This document shows, one piece after another, positions 50,681 through 60,872 of a stretch of DNA of 64,000 bases (positions are counted from its first letter, which is position 1; the number at the start of each line of letters is the position of its first letter). Where the stretch lies: NCBI GenBank assembly GCA_019420945.1, contig JAHZGF010000035.1, positions 1 through 64,000 of the forward strand, written 5' to 3'. The stretch comes from Clostridiales bacterium. Its GTDB lineage: Bacteria > Bacillota > Clostridia > Oscillospirales > Oscillospiraceae. A program made the position numbers and the translations under genes. Under the pieces are notes generated by a model. That model had not been told where the DNA came from. It saw only the letters and a program-made list of their open reading frames with translations, and made no database searches.

Positions 50681-50713
50681 AAAGCTGTCCCCCAAAAGGG
50701 GACAGCTTTTTTA
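50681..50713 (+). terminator. Intrinsic terminator after the ABC transporter operon
   Basis: The stem AAAGCTGTCCCC / GGGGACAGCTTT is followed by TTTT. Confidence 0.93.
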
Positions 50714-50720
50714 TTAAAGA

Positions 50721-50754
50721 AACAGCAGCCCGGAGCTTTTGCTCCGGGCTGCTG
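50721..50754 (-). terminator. Intrinsic terminator of the ATP synthase operon
   Basis: The stem CAGCAGCCCGGAGC / GCTCCGGGCTGCTG has a 4-base loop; T-rich sequence follows on the minus strand, just after atpC. Confidence 0.9.
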
Positions 50755-50759
50755 CATTG

Positions 50760-51170
50760 TCAGGATAGATTGGACTTCTGAACCACCTTGAGGCGGGCCA
50801 TGGCACGGCTCAAAGCGGCTTCCGCATGGGCTACGGTGCGGGCGTCCTGCTGAGCCAGGATCTGGGCTTCCGCCCGTTCCTTAGCATCCTTGGCCCGGAC
50901 TGCATCGATCTCAGAGGCCAGCTCTGCAAAGTCCACCAGAATGGTGACCTTGTCGCCGGCCACCCGGGCCATGCCGTCCCCAACCGCCAGGACCTGCGTT
51001 TCACCGTTGATGGTGAAGCGAAGCTCACCGGCGCTGACGGCGTACACCGTGGGGACATGGTCGGCCAGAATGCCCACCATGCCGTCCAGGGTGGTAAATA
51101 CCAGGGACTCGCAGGGGCCGGTGTAGAAGTCCCGGCGGATGGCCGAGATTCTCAGATTAAATGTCTTCAT
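50760..51170 (-). CDS. atpC: ATP synthase F1 epsilon subunit
   Basis: A 136-residue subunit of the central stalk that also regulates ATP hydrolysis. N-terminal beta barrel (MKTFNLRISAIRRDFYTGPCESLVFTT in part, DGMVGILADHVPTVYAV) and a C-terminal helical hairpin rich in Ala/Arg/Glu. Last gene of the atp operon. Confidence 0.93.
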   Translation of the reverse strand: MKTFNLRISAIRRDFYTGPCESLVFTTLDGMVGILADHVPTVYAVSAGELRFTINGETQVLAVGDGMARVAGDKVTILVDFAELASEIDAVRAKDAKERAEAQILAQQDARTVAHAEAALSRAMARLKVVQKSNLS

Positions 51171-51186
51171 GGCGCACCCCGCAAAC

Positions 51187-52587
51187 TCAGTTCTCTGCGG
51201 CCAGAGTCTCCGCCTTCTTCTTCACGTCGGCAATGGTGCCCACGTTAAAGAAGGCCATTTCGGGATAGTCGTCCATCTCGCCGTTGATGATGGCCTTGAA
51301 GCCGGCCACGGTCTCCTCCACGGGGACATAGACACCCTTGACGCCGGTGAAGTTCTCGGCCACGTGGAAGGGCTGGGACAGGAACCGCTGAATTTTACGG
51401 GCCCGAGCCACGGTCAGCTTGTCGTCCTCGTCCAGTTCTTCCATACCCAAAATGGCGATGATGTCCTGAAGTTCCTCGTAGCGCTGAAGCACAGCCTGGA
51501 CCTGGCGGGCCACATCATAGTGCTCCTGACCCACCACGTCGGCCTCCAGAATGCGGGAGGTGGACTCCAGGGGATCCACGGCGGGATAGATACCCTGCTC
51601 GGCGATCTTACGGTTCAGCACCGTGGTGGCGTCCAGATGGGCAAAGGTGGTGGCCGGGGCCGGGTCGGTCAGGTCATCAGCGGGGACGTAGACGGCCTGG
51701 ACCGAGGTGATGGAGCCGTTCTTGGTGGAGGCGATACGCTCCTGCAGTTCGCCCATATCGTTGGCCAGGGTGGGCTGATAGCCCACGGCGGAGGGCATAC
51801 GGCCCAGCAGGGCGGACACCTCACTGCCGGCCTGGAGGAAACGAAAGATGTTGTCCACGAACAACAGCACGTCCTGGTGCTCCACATCCCGGAAATATTC
51901 CGCCATGGTCAGGCCGCTCATGGCCACCCGCATACGGGCTCCGGGGGGCTCGTTCATCTGGCCAAAGACCAGGGCGGTCTTCTTGATAACGCCGGACTCA
52001 TTCATTTCAGTCCACAGGTCGTTGCCCTCGCGGGTACGCTCGCCCACACCGGTGAAGATGGAGTAGCCGCCGTGCTCCTGAGCCACGTTGGTGATGAGCT
52101 CCTGGATCAGCACGGTCTTGCCCACGCCGGCGCCGCCGAACAGGCCGATCTTGCCGCCCTTTGCGTAGGGGCAGAGCAGGTCAATGACCTTGATGCCGGT
52201 CTCCAGAATCTGGACTGCCGGGCTCTGGTCGGCAAAGGAAGGGGCGCTGCGGTGGATGCCCCAACGCTGGCAGTTGTCGGGCAGGGGCTCGCCGTTGTCA
52301 ATGGTCTCGCCCAGCACGTTGAACATACGGCCCAGAGTGACGTCTCCAACGGGAACGGTGATGGAGTCGCCGGTGGCGGTAACCACCATATCCCGGGCCA
52401 GTCCCTCGGCGCCGTCCAGCAGGATGCAGCGGACCACGTGGCCGCCCATATGCTTAGCCACTTCCATGACCAGCGTTCTCCCCTGCAGTTCAACGGTCAG
52501 GGCCTCTTTGATGCGGGGGAGGTAGTCGCCGTCGAAAGCGACATCTACGACAGGTCCGATGACCTGCGAGATTTTTCCTTGTTTCAT
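51187..52587 (-). CDS. atpD: ATP synthase F1 beta subunit
   Basis: A 466-residue catalytic subunit. The start is the ATG at 52585-52587 (MKQGKISQVIGPVVDV), behind CAGGAGGTA; the longer frame upstream overlaps atpG and is not used. It has Walker A GGAGVGKT, the catalytic Glu region GVGERTREGNDL and the DELSEED-like region AILGMEELDEDDKL. Length and sequence are ordinary for the family. Confidence 0.97.
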   Translation of the reverse strand: MKQGKISQVIGPVVDVAFDGDYLPRIKEALTVELQGRTLVMEVAKHMGGHVVRCILLDGAEGLARDMVVTATGDSITVPVGDVTLGRMFNVLGETIDNGEPLPDNCQRWGIHRSAPSFADQSPAVQILETGIKVIDLLCPYAKGGKIGLFGGAGVGKTVLIQELITNVAQEHGGYSIFTGVGERTREGNDLWTEMNESGVIKKTALVFGQMNEPPGARMRVAMSGLTMAEYFRDVEHQDVLLFVDNIFRFLQAGSEVSALLGRMPSAVGYQPTLANDMGELQERIASTKNGSITSVQAVYVPADDLTDPAPATTFAHLDATTVLNRKIAEQGIYPAVDPLESTSRILEADVVGQEHYDVARQVQAVLQRYEELQDIIAILGMEELDEDDKLTVARARKIQRFLSQPFHVAENFTGVKGVYVPVEETVAGFKAIINGEMDDYPEMAFFNVGTIADVKKKAETLAAEN

Positions 52588-52600
52588 GGTACCTCCTGTG

Positions 52601-53488
52601 TTACTCTTGCGCAGCTGCGCCGGAGACCACCTCGGTAATCTCGGTGGTGATGGCGGCCTGGCGGATGCGGTTGTACTCCAGAGAGAGGTTGCTGACGATC
52701 TCCTTGGCGTTTTCCGTAGCGCTGTCCATGGCGGCCATACGGGCGTTCTGCTCTGCGGCATAGGACTCTACCATGGTGCCGTAGAGTATGCCTTTGACAT
52801 AGTTGGGAATGACCTTCCTCAACACTGCGGAAGGGGAGGGGTCAAAATCTTCGATATACTTCTCCGTCTCCACCACTTTGTTGGAGGGGAAAAGGTCGCC
52901 GTGCAGCGGCAGCAGCTGGATCATCTCTGTGGTGGTCACCAGAGCGTTCTGCATCTTGGTATAGATGACGTGGACCGCGTCCAGCTCACCGGACAGAAAC
53001 AGCTCGATGATATGGTCGGCCAGATCCCGGGCCCGCCAGAGGCTGGGAGTACCGGCAGAAAAGCAGTACTCCTCGTCCATGCGGAATGCCAATTCCGGAT
53101 GCCGGTTAAAGTAATTGTGGCCGGATTGGCCGATGCAGAACAGTACATCATAGGGGTATTTTTTCAGCTCCTGCTCGGCCATGCGGCAGACGTTGTGGTT
53201 ATAGGCGCCTGCAAGACCTCGGTCGGAGGTGATGATGATATAACCCTGGCGGATCTGATCCTGGGGGATTTCTCTGTCAGAGGCAAAGAAACGTTCGTTG
53301 GACAGATCGGTGTGCTGAATGATCTTGGAGATGGACCGCTGGAGGGACTCGAAGTAAGGTTCCGTCTCCTCCAGGGCCTTTCTGGCCTTTTTGAGCTTGG
53401 AGGACGCCATGAGGTACATGGCGTTGGTGATCTTCATGGTCTTCTGCACGCTGTTGATCCGGTTGCGGATGTCTCTCAAGCTCTCCAT
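52601..53488 (-). CDS. atpG: ATP synthase F1 gamma subunit
   Basis: A 295-residue rotor subunit with the conserved ends MESLRDIRNRINSVQKTMKITNAM and LSLEYNRIRQAAITTEITEVVSGA. The middle holds the Rossmann-like part (IIITSDRGLAGAYNHNV). Lies 4 bp after the fused delta-alpha gene and 13 bp before atpD. Confidence 0.95.
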   Translation of the reverse strand: MESLRDIRNRINSVQKTMKITNAMYLMASSKLKKARKALEETEPYFESLQRSISKIIQHTDLSNERFFASDREIPQDQIRQGYIIITSDRGLAGAYNHNVCRMAEQELKKYPYDVLFCIGQSGHNYFNRHPELAFRMDEEYCFSAGTPSLWRARDLADHIIELFLSGELDAVHVIYTKMQNALVTTTEMIQLLPLHGDLFPSNKVVETEKYIEDFDPSPSAVLRKVIPNYVKGILYGTMVESYAAEQNARMAAMDSATENAKEIVSNLSLEYNRIRQAAITTEITEVVSGAAAQE

Positions 53489-53492
53489 GAGA

Positions 53493-55488
<1,996 letters not shown>

Positions 55489-55496
<8 letters not shown>

Positions 55497-55971
55497 GCTG
55501 ACCCCCTGCCTTCTTCAAGAACTCGTCGTAGAGATCGCTGTCTCCGCCGACGGGCACGCCGGCCACCTTGGCGGTGGCGGCCACAATGATCTCGGTGATC
55601 TCGCCCTGAGCCTGACGGAGAATCTCCTCCTTGCGGCACTGGGCATCGTTCTCAGCTTCCCGCAGGATGATGTCGGCACGGCTGTGGGCGTCGGCGACAA
55701 TGCGGGAGCTCTCCGCCTGGGCCTGCTTTCTGGCCTCGGCCAGAGCAGCGCTCTTTTCCCCTTCGATGTTGGCCCGGAAGGCCTTCTGCTCCTCCACCAG
55801 GGCCTCCGCCTCGGACTTGGCCTTGGCGGCGTCGGCAAAGGAGGCGTCCACCATGGCCTGGCGTTCCGCCAGCACCTTGTGAACGGGCTTCCAGAGGAAA
55901 ATGCGGACAGCGAGGCAGAGAACAAGGACATTGATCACGGTAAAGATCAGATTGATATCAATTCTAAGCAC
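55489..55971 (-). CDS. atpF: ATP synthase F0 b subunit
   Basis: A 160-residue peripheral-stalk subunit: an N-terminal membrane helix (INLIFTVINVLVLCLAVRIFLWKPV) and a long Ala/Glu/Lys/Arg coiled coil. The stop overlaps the fused delta-alpha start by 8 bases. Confidence 0.93.
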
Positions 55972-56010
55972 CTTTGTTACCTGCTTTCTATTGGGTCCGG
56001 TTGGAAGAGA

Positions 56011-56235
56011 TCAGAGTACGAACAGGATCATCAGACCGATGACGAAGCCGTAGATAGCGGTGGCCTCGGCCAGGGCGCAGCCCAGGATCATGGTGCTGTT
56101 GATCTTGCCGGAAGCCTCGGGCTGACGAGCGATAGCGTCGCAGGCGTGGCCGGTGGCGATGCCGATGCCGATGCCGGCGCCCAGGCAGCAGATGACAGCG
56201 ATGCCGGCGCCAATAGCCAAAAGAGTACCAGTCAT
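56011..56235 (-). CDS. atpE: ATP synthase F0 c subunit
   Basis: A 74-residue proteolipid hairpin. Helix 1 is GAGIGIGIATGHACDAIARQPEA, in order with the family loop RQPEA; helix 2 carries the ion-binding Glu in ALAEATAIYGFVI. The helix-1 Gln and the Ser/Thr right after the Glu that mark Na+-binding rings are replaced by Ile and Ala, so H+ coupling is more likely. Confidence 0.95.
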   Translation of the reverse strand: MTGTLLAIGAGIAVICCLGAGIGIGIATGHACDAIARQPEASGKINSTMILGCALAEATAIYGFVIGLMILFVL

Positions 56236-56285
56236 AATGAAATCTCCTTTTTGATTTATTTTGTGGATCGTAGTTGAGGGTTGTG

Positions 56286-56984
56286 TTAATGTTCTTCGAT
56301 TTCGGTGGCTTCCTTGATATACATACCGGTCAGGCAGACGAAAACATAGGCCTGAAGAATGCCGTCAAAGAAGTCGAAGTACAGGCTGGCAATGGAGGGG
56401 ATGAAGATCTTGGTCACATGGTTGAGAATTTCCATAATGACGAAGGCGCCCAGCACATTGCCGAACAGACGCATACACAGAGACAGGGGCCGGGTGAACA
56501 CATCGAGGATGTTGAAGGGGGCCACAATGGGCATAGGTTCAATGAAGGCATGCAGCCAACCCTTGACACCTCTGGCCCGGATACCGGCCACCTCCACCAG
56601 CACGATGCTCATGACCGCCAGGGAGGCGGTGACCACCAGGGATTTGGTGGGGGGCTTCATGCCGAATACGCCCATGATGTTGGACAGACCCAGGAACAGC
56701 AGCACGGTGACCAGGTAGGGCACATAGCACTTGCCGCCCTCACCCACAATGCCGGAGACAATGCCTTCCAGCTTTGTCACCACGCATTCCGCGATGGCCT
56801 GTCGTTTGGAGATGTGATCCACCCTCAGCTTAGAGCCCAGGATGATGCACAGCAGGATGATAACGGCCATCACAATCCAGGACACGGCAGTGGACTCCGC
56901 GATGGGAATTCCGTTTTTGCCGAGGGGGATGGTGAACACCGTCTCATCCAGTAGCTCTTCCTGAAGGAATTCAGAAAGATCCAT
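56286..56984 (-). CDS. atpB: ATP synthase F0 a subunit
   Basis: A 232-residue membrane subunit forming the ion half-channels. The essential Arg lies in RPLSLCMRLFGNVLGAFVI. There are five to six membrane helices. First F0 gene of the operon. Confidence 0.95.
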   Translation of the reverse strand: MDLSEFLQEELLDETVFTIPLGKNGIPIAESTAVSWIVMAVIILLCIILGSKLRVDHISKRQAIAECVVTKLEGIVSGIVGEGGKCYVPYLVTVLLFLGLSNIMGVFGMKPPTKSLVVTASLAVMSIVLVEVAGIRARGVKGWLHAFIEPMPIVAPFNILDVFTRPLSLCMRLFGNVLGAFVIMEILNHVTKIFIPSIASLYFDFFDGILQAYVFVCLTGMYIKEATEIEEH

Positions 56985-57038
56985 GGAACAGATTCACTTC
57001 CTTCCTTTGACCGGGCGGGGTACCGCCTGATCGGCCAA

Positions 57039-57287
57039 TCAGTTTTGCTTTTTGTTGTGATGCACCACCAGCGCCATCGCAGATACGAAGGCGACAATGG
57101 TAATCGCAACAACGGCAATGATGGCTCCGGCAATGCTCTGGGTGAATTTCCAGACAAGACCGGCGGCCAGAATGCCCAAACCATTTCCCCCACAGATGAT
57201 CAGCACCACCAGCAGGACGTAAGTCAAGCGCTGTGAGTCACCCTGGGGCGTGGGAGTCTCAGGGGTGCCGGGAGCGTTCTCGTTCAT
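57039..57287 (-). CDS. Small two-helix membrane protein at the head of the atp operon (AtpI/AtpZ-like position)
   Basis: An 82-residue protein with a Pro/Thr-rich head (MNENAPGTPETPTPQG), then two membrane helices (LTYVLLVVLIICGGNGLGILAAGLVW split around a Gly turn, and IAGAIIAVVAITIVAFVSAMALVV). TAAGGAGG lies before the ATG at 57285-57287. In this position other bacteria encode AtpI or AtpZ, which help c-ring assembly or Mg2+ supply. Sequence similarity is not clear, so the role is inferred from position. Confidence 0.7.
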   Translation of the reverse strand: MNENAPGTPETPTPQGDSQRLTYVLLVVLIICGGNGLGILAAGLVWKFTQSIAGAIIAVVAITIVAFVSAMALVVHHNKKQN

Positions 57288-57542
57288 GGTGAAGCCTCCT
57301 TAACGGGTGTCAGCCGGGATGAAAAATGGCATCAGCAAGACATACATATTAAATATATGCGCTGTTTGCTGTCCCCTATTTTAACACCACGATTGAGAGC
57401 GTCAAGGGTTTCAGCTCTATAAGAAGGGGCAGAAAAGTACAAATATGGCGGGAAAAGGGAGCTAAAATTGTACATTTTCATTGTACTGACCTGAAAAGGT
57501 TACGAAAAACGGTGCATTTGCCCGAAAATGAAAACGTGGCTT
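57288..57542 (-). other. Upstream region of the atp operon
   Basis: No gene. It holds the atp promoter (57378-57405) and, farther out, an A/T-rich stretch with repeated TGTAC motifs around 57467-57486 that may be a regulatory site. Confidence 0.45.
57378..57405 (-). promoter_or_regulatory. Promoter of the ATP synthase operon
   Basis: On the minus strand, TTGACG (57400-57405) and TAAAAT (57378-57383) have 16-bp spacing. Confidence 0.75.
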
Positions 57543-58025
57543 TCAGGCCAGAACCTTACCCTCCGGAAAGGCCAGCCGAAACACCCGGCGGATGATGGGA
57601 CCGGCCACCAGCAGCTGAAAGGGCAGCGCCATGATGAAGTTCCGAGGGATGTTGCGCATCCAGTGGACGAACCAGAGCCCCCACTGGCCGGAATGGAAGC
57701 AGCCCTCCAGGGCGCCGTACAGGCTCATGAAAAACACCATGCCCACCACCATGCAGCAGGAAATGGCGATGATCTTCCGCATGGGGCTGCTCTCCGGCTT
57801 CACCAGGAAGCGGAAGGCCACTGCTTTGGCAAATTTGGACACCACAAACCAGTCCAGCAGCATTCCGCAGATGTAGGCCACAGGGAAGCCCAGCCATCCC
57901 GCCTGGAATACGGCCGGGGAGACCCCGCCCATCTGCAGGGCCACGTTGTAAAAGCTCATCCAAAGCACCATCAGGAAACACATCAGCACCGTGTAAATCA
58001 GGCTTTCTCTCTTGTTTTGCGGCAT
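57543..58025 (-). CDS. DUF2798 membrane protein
   Basis: A 160-residue protein starting at the ATG at 58023-58025 (MPQNKRESLIYTVLMCF) behind TAGGAGG. It has about four membrane helices in two similar halves (ESLIYTVLMCFLMVLWMSFYN and RKIIAISCCMVVGMVFFMSLYG each followed by a second helix), as in DUF2798. Function unknown. It has its own promoter and a hairpin in the leader. Confidence 0.8.
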   Translation of the reverse strand: MPQNKRESLIYTVLMCFLMVLWMSFYNVALQMGGVSPAVFQAGWLGFPVAYICGMLLDWFVVSKFAKAVAFRFLVKPESSPMRKIIAISCCMVVGMVFFMSLYGALEGCFHSGQWGLWFVHWMRNIPRNFIMALPFQLLVAGPIIRRVFRLAFPEGKVLA

Positions 58026-58068
58026 AACAATTCCTCCTAAAAATAACGTCAAATTTCGATTTGAGCCC

Positions 58069-58115
58069 AAAAAAACAGTGGAAAATCGGCAAACTCGTTG
58101 CGACCTCCACTGTTT
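58069..58115 (-). terminator. Terminator-like hairpin in the DUF2798 leader
   Basis: The stem AAACAGTGGA / TCCACTGTTT is followed by more T's on the minus strand. It lies between a likely promoter (58158-58186) and the DUF2798 start, so it can act as an attenuator as well as a terminator for the upstream small gene. Confidence 0.75.
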
Positions 58116-58157
58116 TGTGCGTCTCACTGCGTTTTCGGCTCATTCACTTTCCGCTCC

Positions 58158-58186
58158 AGTGTAGCACAGTTTTAACGCCGTCGTAA
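58158..58186 (-). promoter_or_regulatory. Likely promoter of the DUF2798 gene
   Basis: On the minus strand, TTACGA (58181-58186) and TACACT (58158-58163) have 17-bp spacing. Transcription would run through the hairpin at 58069-58115. Confidence 0.5.
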
Positions 58187-58285
58187 GCGGAAAATAAAAG
58201 TTTGGCGCCTTGCCCGAAAAAAGACGATTCATTCAGGGTGGTTTCTGCGGCAAACTGTCCAAAACCTGATCTTATAGTGTGGGGA

Positions 58286-58537
58286 TCAGGCTGCGGGAGA
58301 GTCGGCGGTTTTTCCCAGCATCTCGGGCCGGGAAGCGGTGGTGTGGATTTGATGGTAATACCAGGTGCACACCGCCATGATCAGCAGGGCACAAACCCAG
58401 CTGGCAATCAGGCACAGCACAGTGGTGGGATTCCCGGCGGCCATGAGATGCCACTTCCAGACCATCAGGGCGGGAATTACCGCCAGCAGAATGGCGAACA
58501 GATAAATGATAGCCAGAGAGAGATAGGTTTTTTTCAT
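58286..58537 (-). CDS. Small two-helix membrane protein
   Basis: An 83-residue protein with two membrane helices (YLSLAIIYLFAILLAVIPALMVW and TVLCLIASWVCALLIMAVCTWYY) and a hydrophilic tail. The ribosome binding site (GAGG) is rather far from the ATG. It follows the YczE-type gene by 15 bp and is probably in its operon. Family not recognised. Confidence 0.6.
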   Translation of the reverse strand: MKKTYLSLAIIYLFAILLAVIPALMVWKWHLMAAGNPTTVLCLIASWVCALLIMAVCTWYYHQIHTTASRPEMLGKTADSPAA

Positions 58538-58552
58538 GACAATTGATACCTC

Positions 58553-59254
58553 TTATCCTTTTGAAGTTTGTTCCTGGGGAACGGTTTGAAAGTTGTTGTT
58601 GGTGCGGACCTCAAACAGTTTCTGAGTGGAAGTGCCCAGCAGGCGGTTGAACAGCCGGGAGATAAAGCCCACCAGCAGAGCGGCCACAATGGTCCCCTCC
58701 CGGATGCCCTTGATGCTCTGGAACAGGATCAGGGAGATGACGATGGCGATGATGCACATGGACACGTCTACGCACACCTTGACGGTGCCGAACTCCTTGC
58801 CGGTTTTCTGCCGGATGGCGTTGCTGGTGGCCTCGCCGGGCAGCATCACCACATTGGCAGCCACCTCCATAAACACGCCGAAGCCCAGGATCAGACAGCC
58901 AATCAGCAGGACGATCAGCCGCTGGGGATAGCTGCCGGGGGTAAACCAGCCCAGTACCACTTCCATGGAGAAGTCAATGAATCCGCCAAACAGGAAGGAG
59001 ACGGGGATCTGCAGCAGCTGGACCAGCTGGAAGTTCTTGCGCAGCAGGGCCACCTGGCAGGCGATAAGCAACAGGCTCCAGACCACGGTGAACTGGCCGA
59101 TGGTGGGCTGGAATCCCAGACTCAGCACATAGGGCACACTGGTGATGGGAGAAGTTCCCAGATCCACTTTGGTGATGAAGGCAACGCCCAAAGAGTTGAC
59201 GAACAGTCCCAAGATGAAAAAGAGATAACGTTTGATCAGTTCTGATTTCTGCAT
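58553..59254 (-). CDS. YczE/YitT-like membrane protein (DUF6198 type)
   Basis: A 233-residue protein with about five to six membrane helices. The family signature is near the start: FVNSLGVAFITKVDLGTSPITSVPYVLS. A second conserved loop is NVVMLPGEATSNAIRQKTGKEFGTVKVCVDVS. Such YczE-like proteins are uncharacterised, possibly transporters. Transcribed divergently from the LysR gene through a shared -35 box. Confidence 0.85.
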   Translation of the reverse strand: MQKSELIKRYLFFILGLFVNSLGVAFITKVDLGTSPITSVPYVLSLGFQPTIGQFTVVWSLLLIACQVALLRKNFQLVQLLQIPVSFLFGGFIDFSMEVVLGWFTPGSYPQRLIVLLIGCLILGFGVFMEVAANVVMLPGEATSNAIRQKTGKEFGTVKVCVDVSMCIIAIVISLILFQSIKGIREGTIVAALLVGFISRLFNRLLGTSTQKLFEVRTNNNFQTVPQEQTSKG

Positions 59255-59279
59255 TGCTTACTTTCCTCCTTATACGCTT

Positions 59280-59308
59280 ATTGTATTACCGGTTTATGGG
59301 GGTTGCAA
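59280..59308 (-). promoter_or_regulatory. Promoter of the YczE-like gene
   Basis: On the minus strand, TTGCAA (59303-59308) and TACAAT (59280-59285) have 17-bp spacing. The -35 box is shared with the divergent lysR promoter. Confidence 0.75.
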
Positions 59309-59331
59309 ACGCGAAAAACCGGGAATATAAT
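59303..59331 (+). promoter_or_regulatory. Promoter of the LysR gene
   Basis: TTGCAA (59303-59308) and TATAAT (59326-59331) have 17-bp spacing. TTGCAA is its own reverse complement, so one hexamer can serve both directions. Confidence 0.78.
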
Positions 59332-59345
59332 AAGTGATAACTTAT
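59330..59345. promoter_or_regulatory. LysR-type box overlapping the lysR -10
   Basis: The dyad ATAAGT-GATA-ACTTAT overlaps the last bases of the lysR -10 box. ATAA...TTAT dyads are common LysR targets. Its position suggests autorepression and control of the divergent operon. Confidence 0.65.
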
Positions 59346-59371
59346 GATTGCAAAAAGGAGGGCCCAAAACC

Positions 59372-60250
59372 ATGACGGTGCAGCAGTTAAACTATTTTCT
59401 GGACGCCGCCAAAAGCCTGAACTTCACCAAGACTGCGGAGGCCTTTTTCATCTCCCAGTCGGCGGTGACTCAGCAGATCCGGAACCTGGAGCAGGAGCTG
59501 GGGGTAACGCTGTTTGCCCGCAAAAACCGGCGGCTGACGCTGACGGATGCCGGGCGGGTCTTTGTGGGGGAGGCCCGGGGTATCATCGCCCGGACTGAAG
59601 ATGCGGTGGAGCGGGTGAGAGCGGTCCAGAACGGCAAGACCGGCACCCTGGACGTGGGCTACCTGAAAAATATTGAGATGAGCCGGTTTCCCAAAAGCGT
59701 TCAGAGTTTTCATGAGAAATACCCCGGCGTCAATCTCAATCTGTCCAGAGATAACGCCATTGAGCTGCGCAGCAAGTTTCTGAGCGGCAAATACGACCTG
59801 ATCTTCCAGGTAGAGCACGAGATGCTCTCCTACCCAGGGGCGGCCTGCCGACAGCTGGGGAAATATGATTATTATGTGGTGGTGCCTCCCAAGCACCCGC
59901 TGGCGGCCCGGGAGCGGGTGAAGCAGTCGGATTTGAAGGAGGTGCCGCTGATCATACACGATTTTCAGCGGGGAGTACCCGGCACTGCCCAGCTGCCCCG
60001 GCGCTATCTGGATCCAGAGCTGATGGGCAATAGTATCATCACCGACGATGACACGGAGACCATCCTTTTGATGGTGGCTGCCGGGGCTGGGGTGGCGGTA
60101 CTGCCGGAGTTTGACCTGTTCAAGCCCCAGATCAATCTGAATCTGGTCTACCTGCCCCTGGATACCCATGGCTACCAGGCCTCTCTGTGCCTGTACTATG
60201 CGGCAGATTACGCAAATCCCCTGATCCCGCTGTTTTTGGAGGAGGTTTAA
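59372..60250 (+). CDS. LysR-family transcriptional regulator
   Basis: A 292-residue regulator. The start is ATG 59372 (MTVQQLNYFLDAAKSLNF) with AAAGGAGGG upstream; the longer frame from a TTG is not needed. The N-terminal winged HTH has FTKTAEAFFISQSAVTQQIRNLEQELG, in order; the C-terminal effector domain has two lobes (VGYLKNIEMSRFP, VAAGAGVAVLPEF). It probably controls itself and the divergent YczE-like operon. Confidence 0.92.
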   Translation: MTVQQLNYFLDAAKSLNFTKTAEAFFISQSAVTQQIRNLEQELGVTLFARKNRRLTLTDAGRVFVGEARGIIARTEDAVERVRAVQNGKTGTLDVGYLKNIEMSRFPKSVQSFHEKYPGVNLNLSRDNAIELRSKFLSGKYDLIFQVEHEMLSYPGAACRQLGKYDYYVVVPPKHPLAARERVKQSDLKEVPLIIHDFQRGVPGTAQLPRRYLDPELMGNSIITDDDTETILLMVAAGAGVAVLPEFDLFKPQINLNLVYLPLDTHGYQASLCLYYAADYANPLIPLFLEEV

Positions 60251-60295
60251 AGGAACTTCTTTTACAAAATAGCTCATTAAATTGGGAAACTGCCG

Positions 60296-60324
60296 TTGCT
60301 TTTTCGGGGGAGAGACACTATAAT
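60296..60324 (+). promoter_or_regulatory. Promoter of the Lrp-aminotransferase operon
   Basis: TTGCTT (60296-60301) and TATAAT (60319-60324) have 17-bp spacing. Confidence 0.75.
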
Positions 60325-60392
60325 AGACCCTATATCACCATGACCCGCTCCGGATACCTCCGGAACGAGACCTATGACAGGAGGAACCGACT

Positions 60393-60872
60393 ATGGAACA
60401 GTTGCTTCGTTTGATAGAAGCCGATTGCACGCTGACCCCCAAACAGCTGGCGGCAATGACCGGCACATCTGAGGAGAAAGTAGCCGCAGAAATGAAACGG
60501 TTGGAAGCCGACGGCACCATCGTGGGCTATAAAGCGGTGGTGGATTGGGACAAAACCCAGCGTGAAGCGGTGACCGCCCTCATCGAGGTCAAGGTAGAGC
60601 CCCAGCTGGGAGACGGCTTTGACCGGGTGGCCGAGCGGATCTATCAGTATGAAGAGGTGGAGTCCTGCTATCTGATGAGCGGCGACTTTGACATGACCGT
60701 CATCATCTCCGGCCGTACCCTGCGGGAGGTGGCCAACTTCGTCACCCAGAAGCTGTCCACCATCGATGCGGTGCAGTCTACCGCCACCCACTTCATCCTG
60801 AAGAAATATAAGGAAAATCATCTCATCTTCAACCGGGAGAAGGAGAAGGAAGAGGGGTTCTGTTTCGTATGA
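60393..60872 (+). CDS. Lrp/AsnC-family regulator
   Basis: A 159-residue protein. N-terminal HTH (LTPKQLAAMTGTSEEKVAAEMKRLEADGTI, in order) and a C-terminal RAM domain for amino-acid sensing (VESCYLMSGDFDMTVIISG). Overlaps the aminotransferase by 4 bases (ATGA), a common pairing; it likely tunes this operon in response to an amino acid. Confidence 0.9.
   Translation: MEQLLRLIEADCTLTPKQLAAMTGTSEEKVAAEMKRLEADGTIVGYKAVVDWDKTQREAVTALIEVKVEPQLGDGFDRVAERIYQYEEVESCYLMSGDFDMTVIISGRTLREVANFVTQKLSTIDAVQSTATHFILKKYKENHLIFNREKEKEEGFCFV

Noticed and set aside
51139..52638. 499-residue open frame on the plus strand
   Set aside because: Shadow of atpD.
52588..52761. N-terminal extension of atpD by 58 codons
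   Set aside because: Low-complexity Pro/Arg/Ser sequence overlapping atpG; the family N-terminus and a good ribosome binding site lie at 52587.
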